Under the pieces are notes generated by a model. That model was not told the origin of the DNA. It made no database searches and saw only the letters and a program-made list of their open reading frames with translations. Source: Hesseltinella vesiculosa (lineage: Eukaryota > Mucoromycota > Mucoromycetes > Mucorales > Cunninghamellaceae). From it: a DNA stretch of 64,000 bases. Both the position numbers and the translations under genes were made by a program. Below are positions 34,861-45,202 of this stretch, piece after piece. Every line of letters begins with the position of its first letter. Within the stretch, counting starts at the first letter, position 1. The DNA lies in the NCBI GenBank assembly GCA_002104935.1, contig MCGT01000033.1, positions 62,001 to 126,000 on the forward strand. Reading direction: 5' to 3'.

Positions 34861-35085
34861 AGTGATCCATCAAGGCTTAAATTTTAGCCATGACCTCACT
34901 TATCACCTATTACCACCATGCCAAATATGAAGATGACCGGAGGAACTTTTTTTATCGAGAAAAAAAAAGTAATTAGCTCTAGATCACCATCCAGTGATCC
35001 ATCAAGGCTAAGATTTTTACCATGGTCATCACTTATCACCTACTATCACCATGCCAAATGTGAATTTGACCGGAGGAGGTCGATT
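34861..35085 (+). repeat. Two direct copies of a ~90 bp repeat
   Basis: 34861-34950 and 34993-35083 share GTGATCCATCAAGGCT, ACTTATCACCTA, CACCATGCCAAAT and TGACCGGAGGA in the same order and orientation, about 133 bp apart. The intervening sequence is AT-rich. No coding sense; probably a remnant of a repeat unit. Confidence 0.75.
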
Positions 35086-35356
35086 TTGGCTTGATTTCAG
35101 CACCTTGATTTTTGGCTGTAAATCGCTTTTTTCTGGTTTGTGTCGATTTCGACGGCTTTTTAGCTGGGGGAGCGGAGATTTGAAATCATGATTCTCCAAA
35201 CTTTGGTTGGGCAACCATGCTCAATTGCTGTGATTTTTGCAGCGTGATTAGGTGATGTCATTATCGACATCCACACAAAATATGAGTTGGATCCATCAGT
35301 TCAATCCAGATGAATAATGGGTTTTTGATTTTTCAAAATCCCTGAGGGTTCCCTGG

Positions 35357-35780
35357 TGTCAGGATACTGCCCAGTCGGACCTTACATTTCTCCTCCAATC
35401 ATTCTCCACGATCATTCCTCACCACATGCCACCAATTTCGAACCTATAAAAGATCAATGGAAATAAAGGAATAATCAAACTTCAGGTTTTATTATCTATT
35501 CTCTATCTCTCGATACATCAAGAAGTAAAAATTTAATTCTTGTACCTGTCTTTACCTAGTCTTTTAGCGGTGTCAGGATCCTGACCTGGTCGGAATCCAT
35601 ATTCTCAACGAATCATTGCTTTTGCATCATCCTTACCATTTACTCGCCATCGCAAACATCACTAATATCAATAAAGAAAACATCAAACCTTAGGTTTGAT
35701 TGCGCATATCAACAACTTTTTTTCTTTGTTTTCCTGACCCTTTAAGCATAGCTCCTGACACTTCGCCATTTTTGGTCGAG
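35357..35780 (+). repeat. Two diverged LTR-like copies in tandem
   Basis: Two units begin with TGTCAGGAT(A/C)CTG and a GTCGGA block at 35357 and 35571. Both continue with a CAATCAT / GAATCAT block, CC-rich sequence, an AATAAAG signal and a CAAAC(T/C)T(C/T)AGGTTT segment. The first also has CCTATAAAAG (about 35443), a TATA box. A TG start, internal TATA and poly(A)-like signal are the layout of an LTR, so these may be solo LTR remnants. No retroelement coding region lies between them. Confidence 0.5.
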
Positions 35781-36160
35781 AACAAAGGGAGCCAATCAAA
35801 TGTGAGCCAATAATTGATTCTCCGCCTGCATGAGCTCCGAAAAAGGTAGTCTTGCTTAATGCATTGAACTAGTTTGAGCGTAATGCAGTTGATAAGTGTG
35901 CTGTCACAGTCTGTCAAAGAGGTGTATCTGGACAGCCGATAATTATTTGGGTCACCTTAACATGTTCGTGTAATGGATGGCTACTTACATCTGCATTTTG
36001 TAACACACAAACAGAGAGCATTTATGTGTCTTAATGTGCCGTGGGGTAAAAAAAAAAGTGTCCCAAAAAAGGGTGTCTGAAAGAGAATCAGAAATCGGCT
36101 ACATTAACGCTCTTTTTTTTTTTTCATTACTATCTTTCTTATTTCTCTGTGATAACTAAA
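35781..36160. other. Spacer
   Basis: No recognisable feature; A and T runs at 36050 and 36112 precede the small ORF at 36161. Confidence 0.4.
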
Positions 36161-36505
36161 ATGAACCAACAAGCAACCGTGGAATCCGTCTCCCCCCCTC
36201 AAAGACAAGGTGTCCGAAAGCGTTACTTGTCAGTGAAGACGTCTTTGAATGATGCTGGATGGGTCCAAGATACACGCGATGCCCTTGAAGAGTACGTCCG
36301 GTTTGTCAATGACCTTGTCAAAAAGACGTACTTCTTCCTGAAGTTTATCTTTATCAGCGAAAGTACCCGACCTTTGCAAGCCCGTGAACCGCAATTCCTT
36401 ATTTCGAACTACTTGCAAAACAGTGCATTCTTTCTGCTCTGTTTTAAAGCACTAAATGATCCCACGGCTACTACACGCACGTGTACTTTCTTTTTTCAAG
36501 CCTAA
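36161..36505 (+). CDS. Small ORF, weakly like a Fanzor N-terminal segment
   Basis: 114 codons from an ATG at 36161. The stretch NDAGWVQDTRDALEEYVRFVNDLVKKTYFFLKFIF and the later NYLQNSAFFLLCFKALND have the helix pattern of the Fanzor genes in this window (compare DVQETILLWVDHIRYVSICAQSFFSYYVLHV at 19.7 kb and DAMEKVVDYNRDMTIMACNFALFFL at 41.9 kb). Nothing downstream continues the nuclease, so it would be a fragment. The similarity is by eye and weak; it may be an unrelated or chance ORF. Confidence 0.3.
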   Translation: MNQQATVESVSPPQRQGVRKRYLSVKTSLNDAGWVQDTRDALEEYVRFVNDLVKKTYFFLKFIFISESTRPLQAREPQFLISNYLQNSAFFLLCFKALNDPTATTRTCTFFFQA

Positions 36506-37187
36506 GAAAAAAATGACTGGGTTTCTTTTTTTTGAAAAAGAGTAAAAAAACACTCGTTGGGTTTGTTTTTGAATGCTTTCATAAAGTTTACACCAAGGCA
36601 GGGCTTTCTCGCCAGGTTTTTTTTCTATTCCTGTTACGGATACAGAACGATAAAACAAGCTTACTTTTGGAGGAAAGCAAAAAAATCAATCATACTCCTT
36701 TCATCTGAAAATCGAGCAAAGAAGAAAAGAACTAGGGAAATTAAAAATAGTACAACGAGGTAGTGGGGTTATTACAGCTTATTTCTTTTTTCGTGCTGCT
36801 AAAGCTCAGGAATGAGTCAAGTAATCTAAATTGATCACACCTATTGGAATGTGAATGCATCAAGCTAGTCATCATGATGCAGCGGCAGAGACTCTGCGAG
36901 CACAGCCTGGGTTGATCTTCCCAAACTCTCTGGTGATGGAATCTCTAGTAGATAATGATAGATACGATCCTAGTAAGAAATAACATAGAGGCTTTAATCG
37001 CTACATCTTGCCTCGTTCAGCGTTGGCAATCGTCTCGCTGAGCATTGCAACACAGAAAAAAAAAAGTTGGTTTTTTATAGCTTTCCCTTCAGGTAGGGTT
37101 TTCTGGTGCTGAGCTTCCCCAATGGAATTGAGCGTGCAATGACCGGGCTAGCTTCAGATGCCAGCTTTTGGATGCTCCGCCGCGACG

Positions 37188-37218
<31 letters not shown>

Positions 37219-37513
37219 GTTCACAGCCAGTACTCTGAGGCTTCTGTAAACCAGTCTGCTTTTGATGAGTTTCAGCCAACGATGGCCACCGTGTATGTAC
37301 TTCTATTACATCTATTGATATCTGCTGGTTCAAAGTGTGATTGTGAGTGGAACAAAGAAAGCCTAATTTTGATGTTTGCTTTTTCTTCCCCCCAATCTTT
37401 CTAAAAAGTATAAAAGAGTGGAAGTTCCTGGTTTTTTTAACTTTTCTTTCTCATTCTCAACTCTCAAGTTTTCAAATAACAAAGCCTGTTCTCTGGTTGG
37501 TGTACACTCTTTT
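36506..37513. other. Spacer without recognised gene
   Basis: 1 kb of AT-rich sequence containing a 28-T run at about 37188-37216 and several A runs. Short frames show no domain. It separates the 36.2 kb ORF from the DIRS terminal repeats. Confidence 0.4.
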
Positions 37514-37830
37514 CTGTCCAATTATCCGAGTAAAATGAAGGATTTTAGGAATTATATGAGGGGCAAGATCCTGATTGTGTAACCTTCTTTTCTTTAATTG
37601 GAAACGAAATAAAAAGATTTTTTTTTTGGTCGCTATTTGCTACCAGTTATCAATTGACAAGGAACTAAATAGAAAGGGTGGGAAGAAGATAGAAGAAATA
37701 AAGAATAAAAACAAATGAAGAGGGGAGGGACAATCAGGATCTTGCCCCTCGTATAATTCCTAAAATCCTTCATTTTACTCGGATTATTGGACAGAATTAT
37801 ACATCGGAGGGCAAGATCCAGATTGTGTGT
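37514..37830. repeat. DIRS terminal inverted repeat pair, 65 bp arms
   Basis: 37514-37578 and 37730-37794 are inverse complements over 65 bp with about two mismatches (ends CTGTCCAATTA ... TGATTGT). A third, direct piece GGGCAAGATCC(A/T)GATTGTGT recurs at 37812-37831. DIRS elements have inverted terminal repeats and internal complementary regions, so this is the 3' end structure of the element above. Confidence 0.85.
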
Positions 37831-37853
37831 TGCAAGAGACCATTGATTGATCA

Positions 37854-39170
37854 TCAGGAGAGCGTGGCCGTGGTGAAATCCGTTTGGGATGAGGAGGACA
37901 GGCGATAAAAATCATTAAACACCCCACGGGAGGACCAGTTGCCCTGGGACAGGATATCATCGACAGGGACGCCAGTTTGAGCCGCGCGAGTTGAACCCAG
38001 TGCACGTGCCTTTGGTTTCTTGACGTGTGGTGGACGAGGAATGAGATCAAGAAAATGGCGGAGGTGGCGGCGAACAGTGTCAGGGGAGACATCCATGGCG
38101 GCATTGGTGGCATTGCGGATGAGCGGTGTGAAAGTATCCTTGGGGCGGTTGGTGAAAGGAGGGTACGGTCGTTGACAAGGTTCTTGAGTGCGGGCGCAGT
38201 AGTCCACATAGGTCTTCACCGGGTAAAGCTGGAGGTCTTGCTCGAAAGGACGAATAGTTACCAATTTGGTGATAAATTGGCCCTGTCGTTTTTCCTTTGG
38301 CTTGATTATGTGAAGGTGGAGAATGCCGGTGATGTTGTCCACATAGTAGTCGTCGCGGTCGACGTTGTAGACGTCGGCCGCGCGCAGAAACCCAGTCAGG
38401 CCCAGGAGGAAGCAAAGCTTCGCGGCATGTGCTAATGTTGTGAGCTGGTCGTTGGATAAGCCTTCTCGAATCGTGTCCAGAGGAACCGAGAGATCAAAGC
38501 GGCTGTAGGGAGCTGGGCGGATGACTGTCGATTTGAGTTGGCGAAAAAATTCCATAAAAATGGGGTTCTTGGCGACAGATACTCGGTGATCGGTGGAGAG
38601 GAGATCCAGAATCCCAAATTTTGCCGTTATGCATGTGGCTGGTGACCAGAGGAGCTCACGGCGCTGTAGGGCGATGAAGGTGAGGATTTGGTGGGCCGAG
38701 GCTTCGTGGACGTCGAATGGTGGCGATGAGTTGGAGGCGAAGGTATTGAACGGGAACTGGAAATATCGATAGTTTGCCCGCTCATTGAATGTTTCGCCCT
38801 GTTCGATGATGTCGATAACATTCTTGTCCAGTCCTTGTTCTTCAAATCGGCGTCGTTTACGGAGACGGCTGCTAACAGCCATTTCGTGTATGGCTGGTTG
38901 TCGCTTTCTGGAGCGGAGTCGTTGGGCAGAAGGCTCGATGACGGGGACAGCAGGACTGGCTTGCGTGATGATGTCAGTTTCATGAGCGTGGGGAACCAAA
39001 TCGCACTCGGCCAAATCGGGAAGATCACTGTGGCTGGGTGGCGAGTCGTCGTCAGGCGGTGAATGACTTTGTTGAGGAGGTTCCACGGCGGGCAGATCCA
39101 TAGTCGAGGCCATGGATCCCAGTCCGTCATCAAGGCATCCGTTGCTGCCGCTAACGGGTCGAACCTCCAC
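37854..39170 (-). CDS. DIRS tyrosine recombinase
   Basis: 438 open codons. The C-terminal half is a phage-integrase-like domain: LCFLLGLTGFLRAADVYNVDRDDY holds the first catalytic Arg, KARALGSTRAAQTGVPVDDILSQGNW the second-Arg box (usual H-x-x-R), and VFNDFYRLS the nucleophile Tyr. The N-terminal third is acidic and low in complexity with a basic RLRSRKR and RLRKRRR pair, perhaps nuclear targeting. The ORF overlaps the end of the RT frame by about 20 bp. It is open throughout, so this part of the element may be recent. The exact start is uncertain. Confidence 0.85.
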   Translation of the reverse strand: MEVRPVSGSNGCLDDGLGSMASTMDLPAVEPPQQSHSPPDDDSPPSHSDLPDLAECDLVPHAHETDIITQASPAVPVIEPSAQRLRSRKRQPAIHEMAVSSRLRKRRRFEEQGLDKNVIDIIEQGETFNERANYRYFQFPFNTFASNSSPPFDVHEASAHQILTFIALQRRELLWSPATCITAKFGILDLLSTDHRVSVAKNPIFMEFFRQLKSTVIRPAPYSRFDLSVPLDTIREGLSNDQLTTLAHAAKLCFLLGLTGFLRAADVYNVDRDDYYVDNITGILHLHIIKPKEKRQGQFITKLVTIRPFEQDLQLYPVKTYVDYCARTQEPCQRPYPPFTNRPKDTFTPLIRNATNAAMDVSPDTVRRHLRHFLDLIPRPPHVKKPKARALGSTRAAQTGVPVDDILSQGNWSSRGVFNDFYRLSSSSQTDFTTATLS

Positions 39171-40500
39171 GAGATGAACGTCGGGAGGTGGAATTGTCGC
39201 GGGAAGCGAAGCAGTCGACGTGGTGTGGTCCCCATCGTTGATTGAGGCGTAGGAAGACCTGGTGTGGGATGGACCATTCGGACTGTCGCGTCAAATCCAA
39301 GCGTGATGAACTGTCGGCGGGGTTGAAACGGGAAGGAATGTATTCTAGGTGGAGGCGAGTGTTGGTCGCTAAACAATCCTTCCATATCTTAATGGCTAGG
39401 TCCCGCAACTGGGTGGAATGAGTGCCCCCCCCCAGTGGTTGAGGTAGGCGATCGCTGATGTGTTGTCGCAAAATATCCTCACTACCCGGCCTTGGACGGA
39501 AGGTAAGGAGACGAGGCGTTGAATAGCGAGGAGCTCCTTCACGTTGATGTGCTCCCGTTGTTGCGAGGGGGTCCAGCTGCCCATCAAGTTGGTCTGGTCG
39601 ATGGTAATACCCCAACCCGAGTTGGAGGCATCGGTGAAAGCTTCGATTGTTGGTGTTTCCGGCAAAAAGGACAGCCCGTTCCACGTCGAAAGGTGTTGTA
39701 TCCACCACAACAACTCGTTGATTGCTTTCTGAGAAAGCTGGATGGGTGCTGTCCAATCTTGATGACGGAGCCAAAGCTCGTTGCGTGCTTGGAGAAGGTG
39801 CTGGAGGTGAAGGCGAGCCGGACGGACGGCTGGCGCTGTAGCCTGTGCTTTCCCAATGAAGGATGCTAGTTGTTTCAGTGAGGAAGGGCGTCGCATGAGG
39901 CGAAGGGCTGTTCGTCGTAAATCGCGGATTTTGGAGCCCGGCAATGTTAGAGTCATGGATTGCGTGTTGATTTTGAAGCCTAGGTGCTCGATCGTTGTAG
40001 ACGGGATGATGAAACCCAGCTGACGGAGCTTGTTCTTCAGCATGGATGTATGACGCTGAGCCAGTTGGGGTGTCCTGGCTGTAATGATCAGGTCGTCCAG
40101 GTACGCGGAAACTCGGATGCCCCGTTGACGCGCCCATTGCAAAACAGGGCGGAGAATTTTGGTGAAAACCAACGGGGACAAGCTCATGCCAAAGGGCAGC
40201 ACTTGGAACTGGAATGTCTGATGTTGCCAGCGGAAACGGAGTAGGTGTTGCGACCGGGGGTGGATCGGAACATGTAAGAAAGCGTCCTTGAGATCGAGGC
40301 TCGTGCAAAAATCGCGGGGGCGGATCATCTCGCATACTTGCTGTAATGTCTCCATTCGAAAATGTGTTTGCTGGAGGTGCTGGTTCAAAGCGCGGAGGTT
40401 GATGACTGGGTGGAGGTCGCCTGTCTTCTTGGGAATTAAAAATAGGTTGGACACGAAACCTGGGCCTGAAGTAGCCTTGACGATGGCCTGCTTCGTGAGC
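39151..40500 (-). pseudogene. DIRS reverse transcriptase / RNase H with frameshift
   Basis: From PGFVSNLFLIPKKTGDLHPVINL through SLDLKDAFLHVPIHP, VLPFGMSLSPLVFTK and the catalytic YLDDLI to a DIRS RNase H (EAFTDASNSGWG, HINVKELLAI, CDNTSAIAYLNHWGG). The frame then stops at 39396. The continuation, LRDLAIKIWKDC, EYIPSRFNPADSSSR and HVDCFASRDN, is in another frame ending at 39151. The switch lies at a run of nine C on the plus strand (39425-39433, G9 on the coding strand), so one base slipped there by mutation, programmed shift or sequencing error. RT and RNase H active-site residues themselves look intact. Confidence 0.8.
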
Positions 40501-40544
40501 AGGTAGGTGGGTTGCTTGGCAAAGGGAGATGCTTGGAGAGACCG

Positions 40545-42614
40545 AAATGGTTCAGTACCTTCATCATTCCAGCCTTGTCAAGACGAACGTAACGCCGCTT
40601 GAAGGTAGGAAGTGGCACAAGCGTGAACAAGCGGGCTGCGGGCTTGATAAATACTATGGGTGGTTTGAACGTTCCAGCAGCGATCTGGTGCTTGGCAGAC
40701 TCCACTTTTTGACGGATGACATCCAATGACTGTGGCGAGAATTGGGGTGAAAGACGGCTTGTGGCCAAAGGGACGTTGTCATTGATCATCTTGGTCAGCA
40801 TAAAGGTCAGGCGACTTCTCTTTTGCTTGCGTAGTTTCTTCCATTCTGGTAGCTCAGCCAAAAAATGGCGCGTCCATGCGGGTGATGCTCGCTGCTGAGG
40901 CGAAGGCTCTTGCTCTTGGTCGGACGAATTCCATGCCTCCAAATTCTTCAGCATGTTTGCCATGGCAGAGAAAAAATGGTGTGGGAATCGTGTAAGAGTG
41001 GCAGTGGTGATGGCGAATCGGTCAGGTCGAGGGTTTCCAGTGGCATCATCCTCTTCAATGTGGGCAGCAGTCAGACCCAAGGTCCCAATGGTGACATTTG
41101 TGTTGGTATCCATGGACATGGCATCATCATCGGTATGCTGAGCAGCTTGCAAGGAATCATGTGAGGAGGTGGAGGTGGAAGGTGCGAGCACAAAGGATGC
41201 AGATGAGGATGAAGAAGCGATAGCGGGTGTATTGGTTTGTCTGCGGATGCTGTAACGCCGGCGACGTCCTGCTTCTTCTCGTTGTTCGCGTTCAAGCTGG
41301 AGGTCTCGGTCGATCAAATCGAAGGCATGTTGCAATAGCCGTCGAAAGTCGGAGGCGATATTTTCTTGGGTTTGCTTGACCGTGGATACCAATTCGTCAT
41401 TGATTGACTTGTACTCGGGCCATGTGGGTGGGAATTTTGGATCAGAAGCAATGGTGGCATAGATGTAGGTGGCGTATCCACGGCAGTGGATCCGACCAAG
41501 ATCCTGACAAAAAAAATATGAGCCTCTTCTTTCCCAACTGTTTGCTGATCTGTGCTTACTGGCATGCGGCGCTGCAAGTCTGCTTGGATATATGTAATAG
41601 CGTAGCCGTCGAAACCTTCCACAACGTGATTTTTCAGGTTCTTGGCACACTCATTTGCAGTGGATGACAACACTGAACCAGTGAGGGTGATGGGGCGGTG
41701 GCTAGCGATAGGCGAGGCCAAAGGAGAACAAAGGGGTAGGCTGATGTCCACATCTTGAGCCTGTCCAATACAGATGTCTTTGAAAGCTGAGAAGCAGGTA
41801 GACAGGTCTTGGTTTAAGCGATCGGAAATGGTCGTCTTATTGGTGATGATTTTTCCAAGTAGGAGCTGGAAGATGGAACTGAAGAAGACGGGAGTGAAGC
41901 AAACGGCAGGGACCCCGATGCCTTGCTGTGCTCGGCCAGAAAGGAAGAAGAGAGCAAAGTTGCAGGCCATGATGGTCATATCCCGATTGTAGTCTACCAC
42001 CTTTTCCATTGCGTCGATGAAGGATGATTTGAACTCGTCTTCGTTCTGGTCGGCAGAAGGTTCAGCCGAGTTTTCTTCAGGGTTAAGGGCGAGCGGCTTG
42101 ATAAGATTGGCGAGGCCGTGCTTCAAGGTATATGTCTTCGTTACACCAAGAAGTGCCTTGGTTTTTACACGCTGTTGATCCACATGGCCAGGACAGGCTT
42201 TGCTGGTGCTTCGACTATGTGTCTTGGCAAGTCGGCGGCGTTCTTTGGCGGCTTCAGGTAGGTTGTTGCGTTCAAGCTCTTCCGCAGCGGAAAGGCAGGT
42301 TGGACAGTCAGGCGTGGTTTTGTGCTTTTCCAGTTGGCGATGGAATGCATCTCGAGCATCTTGCTTTTCTCGTTTCTCATCAAAGTTTTGCTTACGCTTC
42401 GCCGTTGTCTTTGATGTCCCTGTTCGTTGTCTTTTGGGGGCTGTCGCATAGAAAAGCGTGAGTGATTCTGTTTATAAACAGGTACGCGATTTTTTTTTTT
42501 TTTTGACATCATACCAGGTGCTTCATCGACATCCGAGTGATGTTCATATTGTTGTTTCTGGTCTTCAATAAGTTGCCTTAAGCCGATCTTGAATGTATGA
42601 ACAGCGAAAGTCAT
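40545..42614 (-). pseudogene. Second Fanzor gene, N-terminal half only
   Basis: Exons complement(42515..42614), (41560..42440), (about 40545..41504). Spliced, it reads about 640 residues: a zinc motif CPTC ... SKACPGH near residues 75-115; DYNRDMTIMACNFALFFL; ANECAKNLKNHVVEGFDGYAITYIQADLQRRM; then ARLFTLVPLPTFKRRYVRLDKAGMMKVLNHFG, which aligns with ALFSLVPTLSFRRRFITLDASSFRSILKQAG of the 19.2 kb Fanzor. The RuvC motifs and zinc ribbon that should follow are absent; the frame runs into DIRS RT sequence. The low-complexity Ser/Asp part and basic stretch between are typical variable regions. Probably inactive as a nuclease. Confidence 0.75.
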
Positions 42615-43150
42615 ATCAATAAAGTATAAATGGGGAAAAGAGAAAGGAACAAGTAAATAAAGAAGTCAGCTGAGTCATTTTATCTGGTTTTTGTGACAGC
42701 CCATCTCATGATACTAAGACTCATTTTTAAACTGTCACTCGCTTTTATTATTTGAGGTTGCGGTAAAGGATGTTGGAGAACTAGGTGTTGTAACAGAGTT
42801 ATCATCGAACTCTTCTAAGGAGAAATCGCAGGAGGTCAAAGACGCTCAATGCAGGTCTCCCAGATATGGCTGATGCTGTGGTTGGTGCACGTGACTTTTA
42901 GCGCCGCATGATGGTGGTGAAGCAACGAATGTCACTGCGCTGGTGAGTTTGACTGGCTATCCATCGATCTCGATTTTGGTTTTTACAGAGCTCCCGGATT
43001 TGTTGCAGCTGACGAGCCGTGCTGTCCTATGCTGGTTTGAGATTGGTGCAGAGACACTTTTGTACTGTATTTCTGACGTCAACCCCAAGCTCCCTGTCCT
43101 GATGGTCCCTTGGCGGTACTTTATTTATTGATGCGCCTTTGCTTCTTTTT
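42615..43150. other. Spacer with duplicated flank sequence
   Basis: The right end (about 43098-43135, CTGATGGTCCC(T/A)TGGCGGTA and TTATTTATTGA) is repeated at 43806-43840, marking the 5' flank of the duplicated gene pair. The rest has no recognised feature. Confidence 0.4.
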
Positions 43151-43530
43151 CTTTTTACTCTCCCCCCCCCCTCTCAACAATGATAAACACAAGAGAAGTT
43201 ACCCGAGGTAGTGAAGCAAAATTCATTGGTGATGCACGGCTTTCAAGATCAAACGCCACCCAAAGCAAGAGAGAGGAGTTGCTGCAAAAACAAGTCGATA
43301 TACTCAAGAACGTCCTCCTGCGCCAGCTCGTATATGTGACGATGCGCTGCAACGCAAGCCAAGACATTGAAGCCCTTTACCGAAGCAAAACTGACAGAAA
43401 CACGGCAAGATTGAGACATATGACGGGAGATGCCCAGGGTAAGAGTAAAAAGGAAATTGGGAGCTGCAAGAAAAAAAACTGACTATTTTTTAGACATGCT
43501 AGGTTTTCTGAATACCTGCCATAAACCAGT
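43151..43530 (+). pseudogene. Deletion derivative of the unknown gene at 43.9 kb
   Basis: Starts at the same ATG context (ATGATAAACACAAGAG at 43180) but jumps straight from ACACAAGAG to AAGTTACCCGAGG. That skips about 690 bp present in the full copy between 43893 and 44585. From there to 43530 it is about 97 percent identical to 44586-44935, including the intron donor and acceptor. The deletion ends share AGAG, suggesting microhomology. It would encode about 100 residues of the C-terminal part only. Confidence 0.75.
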
Positions 43531-43877
43531 GCACCTAGCCATCCCAATTCAAAAATGAAGAAAAGAGAAATGATGGGGCCATATTCAATCTCCGCGTAGT
43601 GCCTTCGATACCCGCAAAACAAAATGTACGCGGTTGCCCATTTTGCTGCCTTTGATCCCTGGCCTTTGCACGAAAGGCAATGCGTTTTCAACCTTCTAAC
43701 TCTGCCATTTAAGCATGGTTATTCCATAATTTCGTTCTGGTGTGCAGAATCTTGGTTGGATTTATTTAAAGCAATTTTGCACGGTCATTTTTGACCAGAT
43801 CGCCTGATGGTCCCATGGCGGTATTTTATTTATTGACATAAAAAAGGTGCGTTTCTTTTACTCTTTCCCCCTCAACA

Positions 43878-45202
43878 ATGATAAACACAAGAGGACTCGC
43901 AGGTTGTCGTATATTAGGCTTGGACATGAATTCTTCTAACAGAAAGCGAAGTCGCCAAATTCTTGACGAATCTGCTTTTGATGTCGTCCACGAAGGTGAT
44001 AAATCGCATCCGATAGCAATGGGAAAGAACGTCATTAAGCGTGATCCCATTGCTTATCAAACCTACCCCGACACCCCACCACTCGAAAATGAACGCGAAC
44101 TGCAAGATGCCCTGTCCTCCCAAACCTCCAGCCAAGCATCACAAAGCTCAGCAAAGTCTGCGGAGAACACTGGTAAGATGCAATTAGAAGAAGAAAAAGG
44201 CATTGCTGTAATTGCTAAGGCGATTTGCATTGTAGTGTTTGTCCTCTCTCCCAATGGAATCGAAGAATTCTTGCAAGCAATACTTTCCAAGGAACCAGGG
44301 CCAAACACAGAGCCGTTATCATTAACAATTGAAGACACATATACCCTATTGAAAAAATGGGTGCCAAATGGGCAACACACGATCAAACCTGTGACGCTTG
44401 GCCGCATTCTGACAAGCCTGGGGTTTCCGGTGGACTATCGATTGAAGTCTTCTCGGCAACGAACAGTCCATGTATTGATTGATGAATATATTGGTAGGCA
44501 TCCCAACGGGAAAAAAAAGTGTGAAGGTTGACCCCTTTCTATTTTCATAGAACACGAGGTGAAACGCATCTTTAACTTGGATGTGTTCAGAGAAGCTACC
44601 CGAGATAGTGAAGCAAAATTCATTGGTTATACACGGCTTTCAAGGTCAAACGCCACCCAAAGCAAGAGAGAGGAGTTGCTGCAAAAACAAGTCGATATAC
44701 TCAAGAACGTCCTCCTGTGCCAGCTCGTATATGTGACGATGCGCTGCAACGCAAGCCAAGACATTGAAGCCCGTGACCGAAGCAAAACCGACAGAAACAC
44801 GGCAAGATTGAGACATATGACGGGAGACGCCCAGGGTAAGAGTAAAAAGGAAATTGGGAGCTGCAAGAAAAAAAACTGACTATTTTTTAGACATGCTAGG
44901 TTTTCTGAATACCTGCCATAAACCAGTGCACCTCGTACTGCTTGATTATGGTGGTCTAACAAGGAGTAGTGCGGTGGCAGAGCAATTTATTCGGTAAAGA
45001 ACGTAGCAAGGTGGTCACTGTTACTGAAGGCGTTTCCATTGACGAATTTTGTTTATTTAGCAAATACAAGGCCATCACACAAGTCATTGTTTTTCACGGC
45101 TACAAGGTTGAAATATTGTCTCGCAATGGAATCTTAAAACAAAACTTGTCTGCAAAGTTTGATTGTGTGAATGCAGCTGTGCCTCGATCAAAGCTGGCGT
45201 GA
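43878..45202 (+). CDS. Unknown protein gene, multi-exon
   Basis: Likely exons 43878..44172, 44236..44493, 44551..44835, 44891..about 44990, then a one-base shift into a frame that is open to 45202. The first intron (44173-44235) is 63 bp, a multiple of three without stops, so it could be retained without breaking the frame. Readable features: a basic SSNRKRSRQ motif near the start, Ser/Gln-rich linker, LTIEDTYTLLKKWVPNGQHT, RILTSLGFPVDYRLKSSRQRTVHVLID, and a helical REELLQKQVDILKNVLLCQLVYV. The end reads KVVTVTEGVSIDEFCLFSKYKAITQVIVFHGY. I do not recognise a family. The frame break near 44990 means it may be a pseudogene or a wrongly placed intron. Confidence 0.5.

Larger units (their letters stand above)
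37514..40560 (-). mobile_element. DIRS-type (tyrosine recombinase) retrotransposon, 5'-truncated
   Basis: Reading on the minus strand: RT/RNase H frame (about 40500-39151), then an overlapping tyrosine recombinase frame (39170-37854), then inverted repeats (37514-37794). This order and the use of a tyrosine recombinase instead of a DDE integrase define DIRS elements. No gag-like ORF or matching terminal repeat is seen on the upstream side; instead the RT frame is preceded directly by the Fanzor fragment. The upstream boundary, about 40540-40560, is approximate. Confidence 0.85.

Noticed and set aside
36880..36960. Possible tRNA gene
   Set aside because: A GC-richer stretch was inspected, but no cloverleaf with A and B boxes could be formed.
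41071..41164. Open frames opposite the second Fanzor fragment
   Set aside because: They are antisense shadows of a low-complexity Ser/Asp coding region.
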